Origin: Citrus sinensis
Taxonomy: Eukaryota; Streptophyta; Magnoliopsida; Sapindales; Rutaceae
Length of the DNA: 64,000 nucleotides
Assembly (NCBI RefSeq): GCF_022201045.2
Contig: NC_068564.1
Span: 32,951,001 to 33,015,000, forward strand
Direction: 5' to 3'
In this document: positions 46,996 through 58,465 of the stretch, one piece after another
Numbering within the stretch: the first letter of the stretch is position 1
Layout of the letters: each line of letters begins with the position of its first letter
Program-made: the position numbers and the translations under genes
The notes under the pieces: generated by a model
Database searches by the model: none
The model's input: only the letters and a program-made list of their open reading frames with translations
Told to the model about the DNA's origin: nothing

Positions 46996-48913
46996 ATGGC
47001 TCATGAAGAAAAACCAACGACAGTTTGTGTTCTTGATGCTTCAACTTATGTTGGTTTTTGGATTCTCAAAAGACTCCTCAACAAAGGCTACTTTGTTCAC
47101 GCAGCTATCCAAAAAAATGGCAAGACATCTCTTCTTTCGTTTTCTTTTTTTGTTTTGGACTTTCCTGGTACATCAGTGAATACCCTTTTGGCTGAACAAA
47201 TATTAAATTGTTACAGGAGAGAAGGCGATAGAGAAGCAGATTAAGGAAATGGAGAAAGTGGAGGAGAAACTGGTGTTGTTTAATGTCGATGTTTTGGACT
47301 ACCAAAGCATTCTTGTTGCTTTAAAGGACTGTTGTGCTTTGTTCTGCTGTTTAGATAGCCCAGATGGCTATGATGTAAGCTAATTCCTACATACATGTAT
47401 ATAAGATTTCTGCTTGAAAATCTATAATTATTCCAATCTTTATTTCTTTCTTTGGTGGGTTAATTCATAGGATAAAATGGTGGATTTGGAAGTGAGAGGA
47501 GCAATCAATGTGGTGGAAGCATGTGCACAAACTGATAGTATACAGAAGCTAGTCTTCAGTTCTTCTTTAACTGCAGCCATCTGGAGAGAGGACATTTGTT
47601 CAGAGAAGGATGTTGATGAGAGGTCTTGGAGTAATCAAGATTTTTGTAGAAAATTGAAGGTTTGGGTCCCAATTCTTCTTATTTTTAATTTTGCATTTCT
47701 TTGTTTATCCATCTTCTGTGGCCATGCATATATATGATTTTTTTTTTTTTTTTTGGGCCACCAGTCAATAAGCTTTTATTAACCAAAGCATCATCCACTG
47801 GGTTTTAGTGAGTTGTATGTGGACTGATGCTTGATCTTTCACCATCTGCTTTTCTTGTTAGTTGAGGTTCATTATTGGTAAATAGAGAGAAAGAAAATTG
47901 CGTAACAAATCAATTTAAAATTGCAATCCCACAAAAAACTAATCCTAAAATCAAATCAAGCACCAATGTTTTTTTTTTTTGCCCCCGCGGAATTGATTGT
48001 ATTCCATAACCTGTCTGCCAGGATCATGTGTGTTTGTCACCTTTTTCAAAAAAAATTTCATGTGGAAAATTCTTGTCATTTTCTTTCTTGATTAGCTTTG
48101 AGAAATCAGAAGCACATGTTTCTTTTGGCCTGCAGTTTTGTTCTTTGGTATGCCAAGTCATTCAGTTCTTAACTTTAACCCTCTGCTAAGGAAATCATAT
48201 GAGTTGCAGCACTTTGATTGATTTCACAGTCATTGATATTTTGAATTCTCTTATGCAATAATACAGTTATGGTATGCCCTTGCAAAGACACTATCTGAAC
48301 AAGCTGCCTGGGCTCTAGCCATGGATCGGCTGCTGTGCATGGTTTCCATAAATGCCGGTCTAGTTCTCGGGCCAGCTGTCACTCAACAGAACCCTCAATC
48401 AACAATGTTTTATCTCAAAGGTAGAAATGCTCACACAAGCCATAGAATTGTGACTCTTAAGTTGCACAAAATTCATGTGTACTTGTTGCTTAACATTCAT
48501 TATATGCTGATTTACTGCAATTTTCGACAGGGGCAGCTCAAATGTACGAAAACGGGGTCCTGGCATTTGTCGATGTAAACTTCTTAGCTGATGTCCATAT
48601 TCGAGTATTTGAGGATCGATCAACAAGTGGTCGATATTTCTGCTTCAATCAGATTGTGAATACTGAGGAAGAAGCTTTCAAGCTTGCACAAAGCTTGAGT
48701 CCTTTGATACCTTTACCACCAAGGTAGCTTAAAATTCCCAAAACATGACAAATTTATAAATATTGAGAGCTTCAATTACTTCACTTGTGGCTGAATTGGA
48801 TACTTTGATGAATGTGCAGGCATGAATGCCAGGGAAGTGAAGTGTACGCGGAGAGATTGAAAGCCAAGAAATTGAGCAAGCTTGTTGAGGCATTGCCTGT
48901 TAGTTTAATTTGA
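46996..48913 (+). CDS. Cinnamoyl-CoA reductase-like SDR protein, six exons, 303 residues
   Basis: Extended short-chain dehydrogenase/reductase related to cinnamoyl-CoA reductases; true substrate unknown. Exons: 46996-47119, 47217-47374, 47471-47659, 48267-48420, 48531-48723, 48820-48913. The first intron begins GC (47120-47121) and ends AG; no GT nearby keeps the frame, and the GC join restores KNGEKAIEKQ. The other introns are GT-AG. The N-terminal nucleotide-binding strand-turn-helix reads VCVLDASTYVGFWILKRLL, with Asp-Ala-Ser in place of the first glycines of the usual GxxGxxG. The catalytic Tyr/Lys pair is present in LWYALAKTLSEQAAW (YxxxK), but the CCR signature NWYCYGK is not conserved. 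That argues against a classical monolignol CCR. Similar to Arabidopsis At2g23910/At4g30470 and possibly rice SNL6, from memory. Confidence 0.88.
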
Positions 48914-48995
48914 GTAGGGTCTTTGTTATGTGTGCCTTTTCATCTTAATATTAGCGATTGTATTATAGTATGTGTTATAATAATCTATTGAAATT

Positions 48996-49212
48996 ACCAA
49001 CAAATTGTGGGCTCCACTGGTAATGGGGTCCCTTTAAGTGGCTTGACTGGGTTTGCTCCCCAGTTTGAGTCGCAGGGAAGTCGTCTTTGTTGGGAGAACC
49101 TGTGCCTCTCGGTTCGAGCGGGGACTTCTAGTCTGGATTGTGGTACGAGCTTAAAGGTGCTTCCCACAGTTGGGGCCTTCCCCAGGATACTTCGTGGTTA
49201 AGACAAAAAAAA
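48996..49212 (+). mobile_element. tRNA-derived SINE, about 217 bp
   Basis: A box-A-like GTGGGCTCCACTGG near 49006, a box-B-like AGTTTGAGTCGC near 49062, and a terminal A-run (49205-49214). Bordered by a 17-bp direct repeat, aataatctattgaaatt (48979-48995 and 49213-49229), an excellent target-site duplication. It lies just downstream of the CCR-like stop codon. Confidence 0.8.
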
Positions 49213-49719
49213 AATAATCTATTGAAATTTGAGAATAAAATTCTTGACTTCTTGCGTTTGGTAATTTCTAATCATTTCAAAAATAAGTAGTTGTTGTTAT
49301 TGTTTCTATCATCATTGAATTTTTAAAAATATGACTTTTTTCAATCTTGTCCTTCATCAAAAGGACTCATTTTATGAACAAAGGAAAAAAAAATTGAGAT
49401 AAAAAATAAAATTTGACTTGTACCTATGAGTTTACTGCAGCATATCCCTATCTATTTAACGAATAGAGTTAGATATCTAATTTCATTTCTAATAATGTGA
49501 TATTTTCCACGTGGATGAGATAATATGATTTATTTTTTTAATTTAGCTTAACGGCACATTCTCCATGCTCCAGACCTCTTCTTCTAATACAAAATTTCAT
49601 CAATTTAACTTGTTGGCATTCACAAATGAGATATTTATAAAAAGCTACCAGTTATTTGATGAATAATATATTATCTATCACATCAGTCAATGATAAAATT
49701 TTCAATGTTTATCGTTACT

Positions 49720-50024
49720 CTTGTTCAATTATTAGCTTTCATTGTTTCACCTCCAACTTGGAGGGCAGCAGTTCGAACCCCCACAAAAGTATTGTGGGGG
49801 TCTTTCCTTCTTCAATTAATTTGAGTGAAAGTAGTCTTCTCCCTTACCCATGAGTGAGGAGTAGACATTCCTCGAATATTTGTGAGGGTTAAAAATCTGG
49901 GCAGAGCTCCATTAGTATTGATGTAAGTTGGTCCCAGTCATAGTCTGATTTGTACATATCAGTTAAAGTCTCATGTATATGAGTTATAATCTGAGCAATA
50001 GTCTCATGTAATTAAAAAAAAAAA
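49720..50024 (+). mobile_element. SINE-like sequence with poly-A tail
   Basis: A box-B-like CAGTTCGAACCCCC (49769-49782) is followed by about 230 bases and a 17-base A-run (50008-50024). No target duplication or convincing box A, so the left edge is approximate. Confidence 0.35.
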
Positions 50025-50464
50025 AAAAACTAGGCAACTACAGACATGCCATGATAATGAATAGGTTTTCAATTCTTGCCTTCAATGAAAAATGATCATC
50101 CCCACTTAATGGGCTATGTGCAAGATCCACAGATGTCAAATGGGTTGGGGTCCTGCCCATATAAAGCATTAATAATAAGCCCAGATTTGACTTTGGGCTA
50201 TGGATAGACTAGACGGGCCTAACAGCGTCTCTTCTCGTTTGTTTGGCGCTTATGGCGTTTCTATTTATTTAATTTTATTTTTTATTTTCATCATTTTGTT
50301 GCTTAGTGTACAAGTACAACGAGGAAAGGGGAGAGTGGTTTCTGGAAATCAGGAGTGAAATTAAATAATTTGTTGAGTTTCTTCATATCATTCGTAGGAG
50401 AGCCAGACCCCTGAAGGCTAAACGCTAATAAATCCTATCTCCAACTCTTCAGTCAACTGAAAAA

Positions 50465-53402
50465 ATGGTGCTGATAGAACAAGAGCCAGAAGACGCAAAA
50501 GAGACTGTCGCAGCAAATCCTCCAAAAGCAGCATCGACAGCAAACGAAAACGGCGATGTATCCGACGGATTCGAAACCGCCAGTGAACGCGACGTCAGCG
50601 ACGACGACGACGACGACGAGGAGCCGAAACAAGAAGAACAGCCTGTTGCTCTAAACGACGACGAATTGAGCCAGGTTTTTCATTTCCGCCTTTTGTTATT
50701 ATCATTTCAGTTTTACAAGTTTTGGTAAATTCAGCTAGTGAAGCAAATGATTGATGAATTAATGATTGATTTTATGTAGAAAGCGTTAAATGAAGCGAAT
50801 GAGGCGAAACTTGAAGGGAATAAGTTGTTTGCTGAAGGAAAATATGAGGAGGCGTTGTTACAGTATGAGGTAGCTTTGCGAGTGGCATCGGTGCCGGAGA
50901 GAGCGGAATCAGCTTCGGCGCCGGAGGCGAAGGAAGGGCAGTCGGCATCGGAGAAGAAGGAAGTGGCGCCGGCGCCGGAAATGGCAGAGCTGCGTTCCAT
51001 ATGCCATTCGAATCGTGGAATATGCTTTTTGAAGCTTGTATGTTACTCTTTTATCCACATTGCATTCTTTTATCCACATTGCATTCAATAACAACACTTT
51101 GTTTTGTTTGTGCATCCTAAAGTATTAAAGGATTTAGAAAATGTGAATTGCTAGATGTGACATTGTTGTTGCTAAAGAAGAAATTAGTAAAGCATGAGGC
51201 ATTTGATGTTTTTGAGTTCTGTCAGTCTGTCTGTTTGTTTATTTTCTGATTTCATCCCGGTTTGTTTAGCATTGTTTATAATGCTTTTTTTTTGTTTTAT
51301 TAGATTCCGAAAACCTTATTCTCTATAGTAGTTCATTTTACTATTACCTTTGGAGTTTACTTTGAGTGGATCTGATCCTTTCTCCTTCTGATTTGCTGTA
51401 TTGTTATCAAATAGACATGATGATGTTCAAGTTCAGATGGTAAATGGAGATAGAAATTTATGGATAAGTACTTCATATTTTAAAGTCTGCCAAAATGCTG
51501 TTTGTTTTGCATCCAAGATTCCTATAGACTTTCTAACTCTAGATTGGTGATAATTTACGTTAGGGAAAATTCGAGGAGTCTATCAAGGAATGCACAAAGG
51601 CGTTGGAGCTTAATCCTACATATATGAAAGCTCTGATCAGAAGAGCAGAGGCGCATGAAAAGCTTGAACACTTTGAAGAGGCTATTGCTGGTATTCAGGA
51701 TTTGATGATTGTTGTCATTTACGTAACAAATACATTTTAGTTTCTTGTTCATTCTATGTTGGATTATGTAGTTTGGTTTTGAACCCTGAGTCTTGTGGCA
51801 GTTTCATAACCACTTCTAATTTCAAATGTCATTTTCTTTGAACTTTTCTTCATTTTTGTTATCACAGATATGAAGAAAATCTTGGAATTTGATCCTTCAA
51901 ATAATCAAGCCAAGAGAACCATTCTTCGTTTGGAACCACTGGCAGAAGAAAAACGCGAAAAGATGAAGGAAGAGATGATTGGTAAGCTTGGCAATGATTT
52001 TCTTCTGTGATTTCATTTCCTCCTCATTAAGAAACTGTGAAACATTAGTACGTATCAAAGAATGATATAAATGGCAGTAAAGAAAGCCGTCGATACAGAA
52101 TAGGAATTTACAATCATATAAGGATTGAAGATCTCTTGGTGAAATAAGGTTCCATCAAGACCTTTAACCCAAATTGAGTGTACGCTGATGGAACTCTCTT
52201 GCTTCTCATTAGCAAGTCCACTTATTTCCACCCAAATACATGTGCATTCTGCATCACGGAGATACATCTCTGCCTGCAGAATTGGTTGTTGGAAGACGTT
52301 GAAACAAAAATTTAAGACTCTTTCTGAGGCACACCATTCTCCATCTTCATCAATTGGAGCAAATGAATGAGGCATCTAGACTTTGTTTTTTCATTACTTT
52401 TTAACCAGTTCACCCTTATTATTAGTGCCTTCATAGTATATTTGTTGTTATATTGTTCATAGCCATATGCAATTTCATGTCTTTGCAAACTGTGTTTTAT
52501 GATGGTCCGATAATACCTCTGAGTAAGAAGTAGATGAATTCTTACATGCAGCTAGAAGGTGGAACAGATAATGGAAAGAGAAGATTAATTAATTAAAATT
52601 GTAGGTTGGACTATGTGAAGTTATTGTTGTCAATGAGATTTTGGGCATGCTTCCTTGAGATAGTCTGTAAGGACTAGGGGTTTGATGATCGAAAGAATTA
52701 ATTGGTTTTGGAACATAACATGCATGGGAAGTGATAGTTGTTACTTGTTTATAGAATCTGCTTTACCCCCAACATCTTTCAATTAAATGTGAGGATTAAG
52801 CAGAAGTTTTCGGAGGGTGTAGAAAATTCAATTTGAGTGTGGAGGAAGTATTTCAAAGTTTGAAGTTTAATACCGACTGCACTATTGCAAATAGCTATTT
52901 TATATGATCCTCAATGGTTGTTTGGTCCTGTTTGATGTCTTCTTTTTTCTCTTTTTTATATAATTTTTTGGGTATGACACACCTTTGACAAACAAGGATT
53001 CTATACCTGTGCTCATGCTTTGGTATGTGCAGAGCCATGTCCTTCTAGTCATACAGTGAAGTCATTTTATTTGAAGGGTTATCGTCGGTACACACAGAGA
53101 GTGGGGGAGTTGTGTTGTCAGAAAAGGATTTGTATTAGAATAATGATTATATATAATTAGATTACCTAATTCTTCTTCTTGACAAACATCTAGGCTACAA
53201 TTTTCATGCGACATTTCTTATGCTTTTGTGTGCATGCCTCATCAGTTATTCATTAACCAAAATGTGAAATTGTTTCCTTTGAGCAGGAAAGCTAAAAGAA
53301 ATGGGTAACTCTATCCTGGGCCGTTTTGGGATGAGCACTGACAACTTCAAAGCTGTTAAAGATCCGAACACTGGCGCCTACTCAATATCATTCCAGAAAT
53401 AG
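50465..53402 (+). CDS. TPR protein, TTC1/TPR1-like, five exons, 274 residues
   Basis: Small tetratricopeptide adaptor like animal TTC1 and Arabidopsis At4g30480 (from memory); TPR domains of this kind bind partner C-termini, often chaperones. Exons: 50465-50674, 50780-51037, 51564-51690, 51868-51981, 53287-53402, all GT-AG. The N-terminus is acidic and low-complexity, with a run of six aspartates (residues 46-51). TPR units follow: ANEAKLEGNKLFAEGKYEEA (from about 75), then a roughly 40-residue Ala/Glu/Pro-rich insert that splits the first and second units, then CHSNRGICFLKLGKFEESI and ALIRRAEAHEKLEHFEEAI. The conserved tail is KLKEMGNSILGRFGMSTDNF. Start is the first ATG of the frame. The last intron is 1.3 kb and contains an antisense open frame. 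Frame intact throughout. Confidence 0.93.
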
Positions 53403-54489
53403 GTTGGTTCAATATAACTTTAATTTTTTATTGGAACATAGTGTGAGAAGACTGCACTCAGGCCATATAGTGAAACAGGAATCCTCCCTTGGGCATCACA
53501 CTGTAAATGTGATTTAAGTCTTACAAGCTGAGCAAACAGTTTAAACGTCGTGTTAGAGTTTTGAAGTGATGCAGTTTCCTAGTTTGTTTGGTGTCTTGTA
53601 AGTTGACAGTCAAGATGTTGTTCTTGCCTGTTTTGAAGACAATATTATCAGTGTCTTTTTACTGCCATTTTTATCCGAGTACAGCTTTAATGAGCTAATA
53701 ATTATCCAATATTAAACATCTGTCCTAAGAATAAGGTTCTAATACTAACCAAGTGATGGTTCCTCTATTGGTGTTTGATTACAATTTTCTTTGTAGTGTT
53801 TCAGATGACGACGTTGGGCTTGAAATTGATGTATTATTATTTTTTAATTGAGTTTTGACCTGTGTTGTTCGGTAAGTTCACATTGCAATCACCAATCATA
53901 GAGTTTTAAGTTAAAAAATTATTATTGCGGATGGTTTTATATGTTTCAATGAGAGATTGCCTTTAATGTCTTAACACTCTGCTTTGGAGAGACAAAAACT
54001 CTTACTGAAAAATTTGACTAAGTTTGTGTTTTCAAGTTTTCTTGTTTTGTTGAATAAAGAACAAAGTTATATATAATTTGTACATTTTTACTGAAAATAG
54101 ATTTTGTATCATAGTTGCATTAGATCATAACGATACAAAAGTTGTTTCAGTTATATTTTAGCAGGGATTATGGGCATATTTGAGAAATAGAAAAAGAAAA
54201 TGTAATTTTTTTAATAAGAGGCAGAAACTTAGGGGCCTCGATGCTATCCCATGAGCTAACAGAATTTTCTTGTCTGTCCAGTCCAACATTGTGAACGATG
54301 CCTGGGATACGCTTTTGTATGATCATCCATTCCCCAATTCTCAGTATTAGCAGCTCTCTATATTCAATGCATTCAAGCAGTTCATTAATCATTTCAAAAG
54401 GACAAAAGGGGGTTCATTATTACAAACATATCAGCAAATAATAAGATCGTAAGAATCAACACAACACCCAAAGATATTACATCGTGGGA
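53403..54489. other. 3' flank of TPR gene and of first BAHD gene
   Basis: No coding signal. The segmentally duplicated block shared with 57870 onwards begins at about 54360. Confidence 0.5.
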
Positions 54490-55919
54490 TTACGGAAAGA
54501 TATCATAAAAAAACTTGTTGAAGTGCTGCAAGTGACTAGTTTCCATGCCTACAGCCACCGACCAGCTCCCATCATTGGTTGGACCGGGTAAAATGAAAAC
54601 CTCTCCGTCCACGCCGGACACAGGCATCGTAAACACCGGCCGACCCCATCCAAGATCCACCTCGTACATAGGCATGTCTGCCAATTTGGTTGTCAGCAGG
54701 TTTGGACAATTACTAATTTTGGCGTCTCGCCTGATAACTGTTAAATCAGGTTGTTGCTTTAGGTAAGCATGCCCTGACTTCATATACTTGTCATCCGTCA
54801 TTTTAAGTGCTTCATGAATTCTCTCTGTTGTACAATTTAACGATTCCGATTGAATATCACCTGACAAGGCCATTGGTGTGGTGCTGAAGCCTACATTGCC
54901 ACAATACCCAAATGGAATTTTAGGATTCAATTTAAATCGCCCAGATGTAGGAATATCTAACTTGGTAGCTTGATCAACAGACAACCCTCGTGCTTTACAT
55001 GCGCAGCGCCATATATGTGCTGCTACAATCTCAAATCTAGTATACTTGACGGTGGATCCGTGATCTCCCTTAGATTTTTCTTTAAGGATGTTCATTTGAT
55101 CAGGTGATAATTTCAGGATTGCAGTGGAAATGGCTTGAGGATTTTGAGTAGGACTATTCATGAAAGGAGGGGGATCGTGTTCGATGTGGTGAAATGATGG
55201 AGAAGTTGGGACTCCAACATCTAGTATAGTTCGATCAAAGATTGGTGGAACGCTAATAGGAATGCCACGCGACATCTCAGCCCATGAGTTCATGAAGTGA
55301 TATGCCGTAGTTCCGTCCATTGGCAGATGATGCATCATAAGTCCAAGAGAAACTCCTCCACACTTAAAATGAGTTACCTATAAAGAAATAAAGTGACTAA
55401 GTTTGAGTGAGTATTATGAATAATTCTTTTGATGGAGTAGCTCTCAATTTCATTTTAATAAAATGAGGAAACACACGAGCTCTCTTTTTATTCTTATTCT
55501 TCTACCTGTGCCATAATAAGTGGATGAAAATATGCATCTTTCGTGCGATCAACAGGTGGAACAAGTTGCACGAGCTTCAAGCATGATTCAAAGTCACCAA
55601 AATCATCAGTGACACAACTCGTTTCAGCTTCAATAAATAAAACTCCCTTTCCGTTACATTTTATTTCAATTCTGCCATTTTCATCTTTACCCAATCTTCC
55701 GGCCAATGGGTGAAACGGGACAAGAACTTTACTCAAAGCCTCCTTCAGTAAACCACCTTCAAACAAATTGGAAGGGTAATTTGGCCGTCGGTAGAAATAC
55801 ACACTGGGGATGTGACTTGCCGGCATCAGCAGGTCTAAATCACTCAACCGTAGGCAATGTCTGGGGGTTTCTTGAGCAGGCCGTATTATTGTTGACTCTT
55901 TTACGTGAATTGTTTCCAT
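54490..55919 (-). CDS. BAHD acyltransferase A (HCT-like), two exons, 433 residues
   Basis: Acyl-CoA-dependent transferase of the BAHD family, most like hydroxycinnamoyl-CoA:shikimate/quinate or spermidine transferases; acceptor not predictable here. Exons 55919-55506 and 55377-54490, GT-AG, phase 0, with the intron at the family's usual site (LIMAQ-VTHFKCGG). The catalytic motif is HHLPMD (His155, Asp159). The structural motif DFGWG is DLGWG here (379-383), a conservative change found in some active BAHDs. Start METIHVKES fits the family; an upstream in-frame Met exists. About 41 residues differ from copy B (roughly 90% identity by eye). The reading frame is intact, so probably functional. 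Confidence 0.92.
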
Positions 55920-56009
55920 TGTGTCACCACCTGCATGCATCCGATGGCCACGAAAAATAAGAATATACAGGATAATAGATATAGTTAACTCTGATACTAT
56001 GCACAACAC

Positions 56010-56757
56010 AAATCAAATTATGCCTTAATTAGCAAGAAAAGAAAGTACCCATATACCTGGGGGTTGGGAGCTCTAAGACTTCAGAATTCTTATGGTAAAT
56101 GAAAAATGAGTTCATTTCGGACATATGTATACCGATGAACTTGCGTTTAAAGCCAATATTTTGAGATAAGTTTTTTTTATTCCACACGCGGAATCAATTA
56201 CCTTATCCAAGTTGTTTGATTTTCTAAAATTTCAAAGTAACATTCACGCTGCGCTACATTTAAATATGGTTATTGAATAATTTAGCCACCTAATCAATAT
56301 GTACACTTTAATTATAAAACGGGCTCGAAAAAGAAATAAAGCCACTCGTTGCGTTTCGTTCACTTATCATTTTCTCTTCATGGGCCCATAGTTACTTTAA
56401 AAAAAAAATAAATATTAATAAAAAAATAAAAGAGAAGTCTGAAAAGGATATCAGATCAAACCTTATTTCTTCTCAACCGTCTCTACTTTATCTCTAATTG
56501 TCTTTCACAAAATCAATTTTACGATTTTTTTATCTCTTCTCTACCATCACAGAACCGGCTAACCAACCTTATCTCTTCTCTACCGTGACCATGCCAACCA
56601 ACCTTGTAGATTTTCCTTTGCCGTCGATGCAGCACAAAGCCAATAGATCTACAAATTTTGCAGACTTTCTTTTGCAAATTTCTTTTGCCGTCACCTCTCA
56701 TTTGTATATACTCTCTCCCTCTCACTTTCCTTCCATAGAGGAACTATTTTAGTTCGT
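56010..56757. other. Promoter region of BAHD gene A and adjacent flank
   Basis: No coding signal beyond chance frames (56498-56752). Sequence is shared with 59987-60330 and 61085-61500 of copy B, including an ATGGACC-rich leader and a CTCTCTCCCTCTCAC block. Confidence 0.45.
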
Positions 56758-57190
56758 TAATTTGTTTGATTTTGTGTAATACCTAGCTTTGTCTGGACTC
56801 AATCCATGGTTGTGTTGAAGATTTAAAGTTCGAAGGACCCATTTTCCTTCTTCATTTAGACAACCTCCAATTTTTGCATCACAACCATTTTTCACATTAG
56901 GTTTCGGCTTCAATGCATTAACAGATTTCCTTTCTAACTTGTCGCTACGACCACATGCAAATGTCGCATATTTTACAATTTCATCAGTCACTTTCTTAGT
57001 AGTTCGAACCTTTACAGGAACCCTTCTTATTTATCATAGACTTTGTAAAATGCAAACATTTTTTCATGACTATTAAATAATATCCCAAGAGTTGGGTCAT
57101 ATTTTTTCGGTTGCATAATTTTATCTACATTGTTGGCTCTTGTTTCTTGCAACTCTTCAAATGCATGCTCATTTTCCAAATTCTCCATTT
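56758..57190 (-). pseudogene. FAR1-related DNA-binding domain fragment (copy A)
   Basis: Minus-strand reading gives the FAR1/FHY3 N-terminal zinc-finger domain in pieces. First comes PTLGILFNSHEKMFAFYKVY with a stop soon after, then after a frame break YATFACGRSDKLERKS, GCDAKIGGCLNEEGKWVLR and TLNLQHNHGLSPDKARYY. The Cys and HNH metal ligands survive, but frame breaks and the lack of a downstream transposase-like core mark it as a fragment. FAR1-type proteins derive from MULE transposases. Confidence 0.7.
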
Positions 57191-57956
57191 CTACAAAATA
57201 ATTAACATTTGTATTAAGAATAAGTAATTAGAAACTTTTATAACATTTTGTCCATTAACATAACAATTTAAATATATAAAACACACCCACAAATTTTTAT
57301 AATTTATTCCATTATCTCCAACAATTTAAATTAGAAAAATCCTAACATACATAAAACACATCCAGAAATTGCTATAAATTTAATCCATTACTTTCTAACA
57401 ATTTAAATTAAAAAAATCCTAACAATTTAAATATATAAAACACATCCGTCAGTTTTATTCAACAAAGTCACGTGAAAGATTGAATTAAATTCAAAATATT
57501 ATGATTCAATTCCTTAAAATAATTTAAATTACAAGAACTAATAATTTTGTGGAATTACAATGAACTATAAATTATTTGTGAGTGTTAAACTTTAGGTTAA
57601 ATTACTATGGAATTTCAATTGAATTAAAATTAATATAAACAAATAATATTTAATTGGCCCGGTGGACTTAATTGAGTGATTTGTAAGAATTATTATTTAA
57701 AGTCATCATCGTTCGAACATAAAGAGATAATTAAATAATTTTTTAACAAATGGATTCAATTGACAATCTGAATTAAAAAATAAGAAATAAAAAATTAATT
57801 TAAATTTTACCTGCTTTTTTATTTTTAAAAAATAAGTAAATGTCAAATCTTTATGTGTACTTTTAAAATAACTTCAATGCACTCAAGCACTTCATTAATC
57901 ATTTCAAAAGGACAAAAGGGGGTTCATTATTAGAAACATATCAGCAAATAATAAGA

Positions 57957-58438
57957 GGGTCAATTGTCCAAACCTGCTGATAACCAAAGTAGCAGACATG
58001 CCTATGTACGAGGTAGATTTTGCATGGGGTCGGCCGGTGTTTACGGGTTAAAAAATATTATTAATTATTGTTAATAGATTAATTAATTATAATATCTTTT
58101 ATTCTTATTATTAATAATAATAATAATTTATTTAAAAAATATTTATGATTATAATAAAATAATAATTATAATTATAATTCATTTAACAATAATTATATTT
58201 TTTAATTAAATAAAAATTATTTTGAGAGTTTAAAATTATAGAGGCGAATTCATACTCTAAGATTTCAATAAAATAAAATTGAGTATAAGGGGTTAAACGA
58301 AATTTGACATTTCAAAAAGTTTATAATATTCATGAATAAAATATAAATTACATAGAACATAGGAGATTAGATGAAACTTCACAGACTCACCGTAAGTTAC
58401 ATTAAGTGTAACGAAGGCGGACCCAATCGTAAGTATCC
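57957..58438. other. Insertion in copy B with inverted BAHD scrap and AT-rich filler
   Basis: Copy A passes directly from AATAATAAGA to ACCCAAAGA. Copy B has about 480 extra bases, starting with an inverted BAHD fragment, followed by very AT-rich sequence. No terminal repeats or gene were recognised. Confidence 0.6.
57959..58050 (+). pseudogene. Inverted fragment of the BAHD gene
   Basis: The plus strand reads NCPNLLITKVADMPMYEVDF then AWGRPVFTG and a stop. This matches residues of about 361-388 in the BAHD B protein, but in the opposite orientation to both full genes. The LLITKV wording matches copy B rather than copy A (LLTTKL). DFGWG is altered to DFAWG. Confidence 0.88.
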
Positions 58439-58465
58439 ACCCAAAGACATTATTACATCGTGGGA

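Larger units (their letters stand above)
48914..50464. other. Intergenic region between CCR-like and TPR genes
   Basis: Holds one clear SINE (48996-49212) and a second SINE-like sequence (about 49720-50024). The last 250 bases are the TPR gene promoter and leader. No other gene. Confidence 0.5.
54360..57480. repeat. Segmental duplication, copy A
   Basis: Contains BAHD gene A, its promoter region, a FAR1-like fragment and AT-rich repeats. It aligns in the same order and orientation with copy B (57870-62100). The 3' flank (AATCATTTCAAAAGGACAAA), the BAHD exons and the BAHD intron are nearly identical, showing recent duplication. The AT-rich tail has a short unit with CCTAACAATTTAAATATA repeated several times. 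Confidence 0.85.

Noticed and set aside
56498-56752. Plus-strand 84-codon frame, with a similar one at 61250-61507
   Set aside because: Present in both duplicated copies, but with divergent ends and low-complexity Phe/Ser/Thr composition; simply shared flank.
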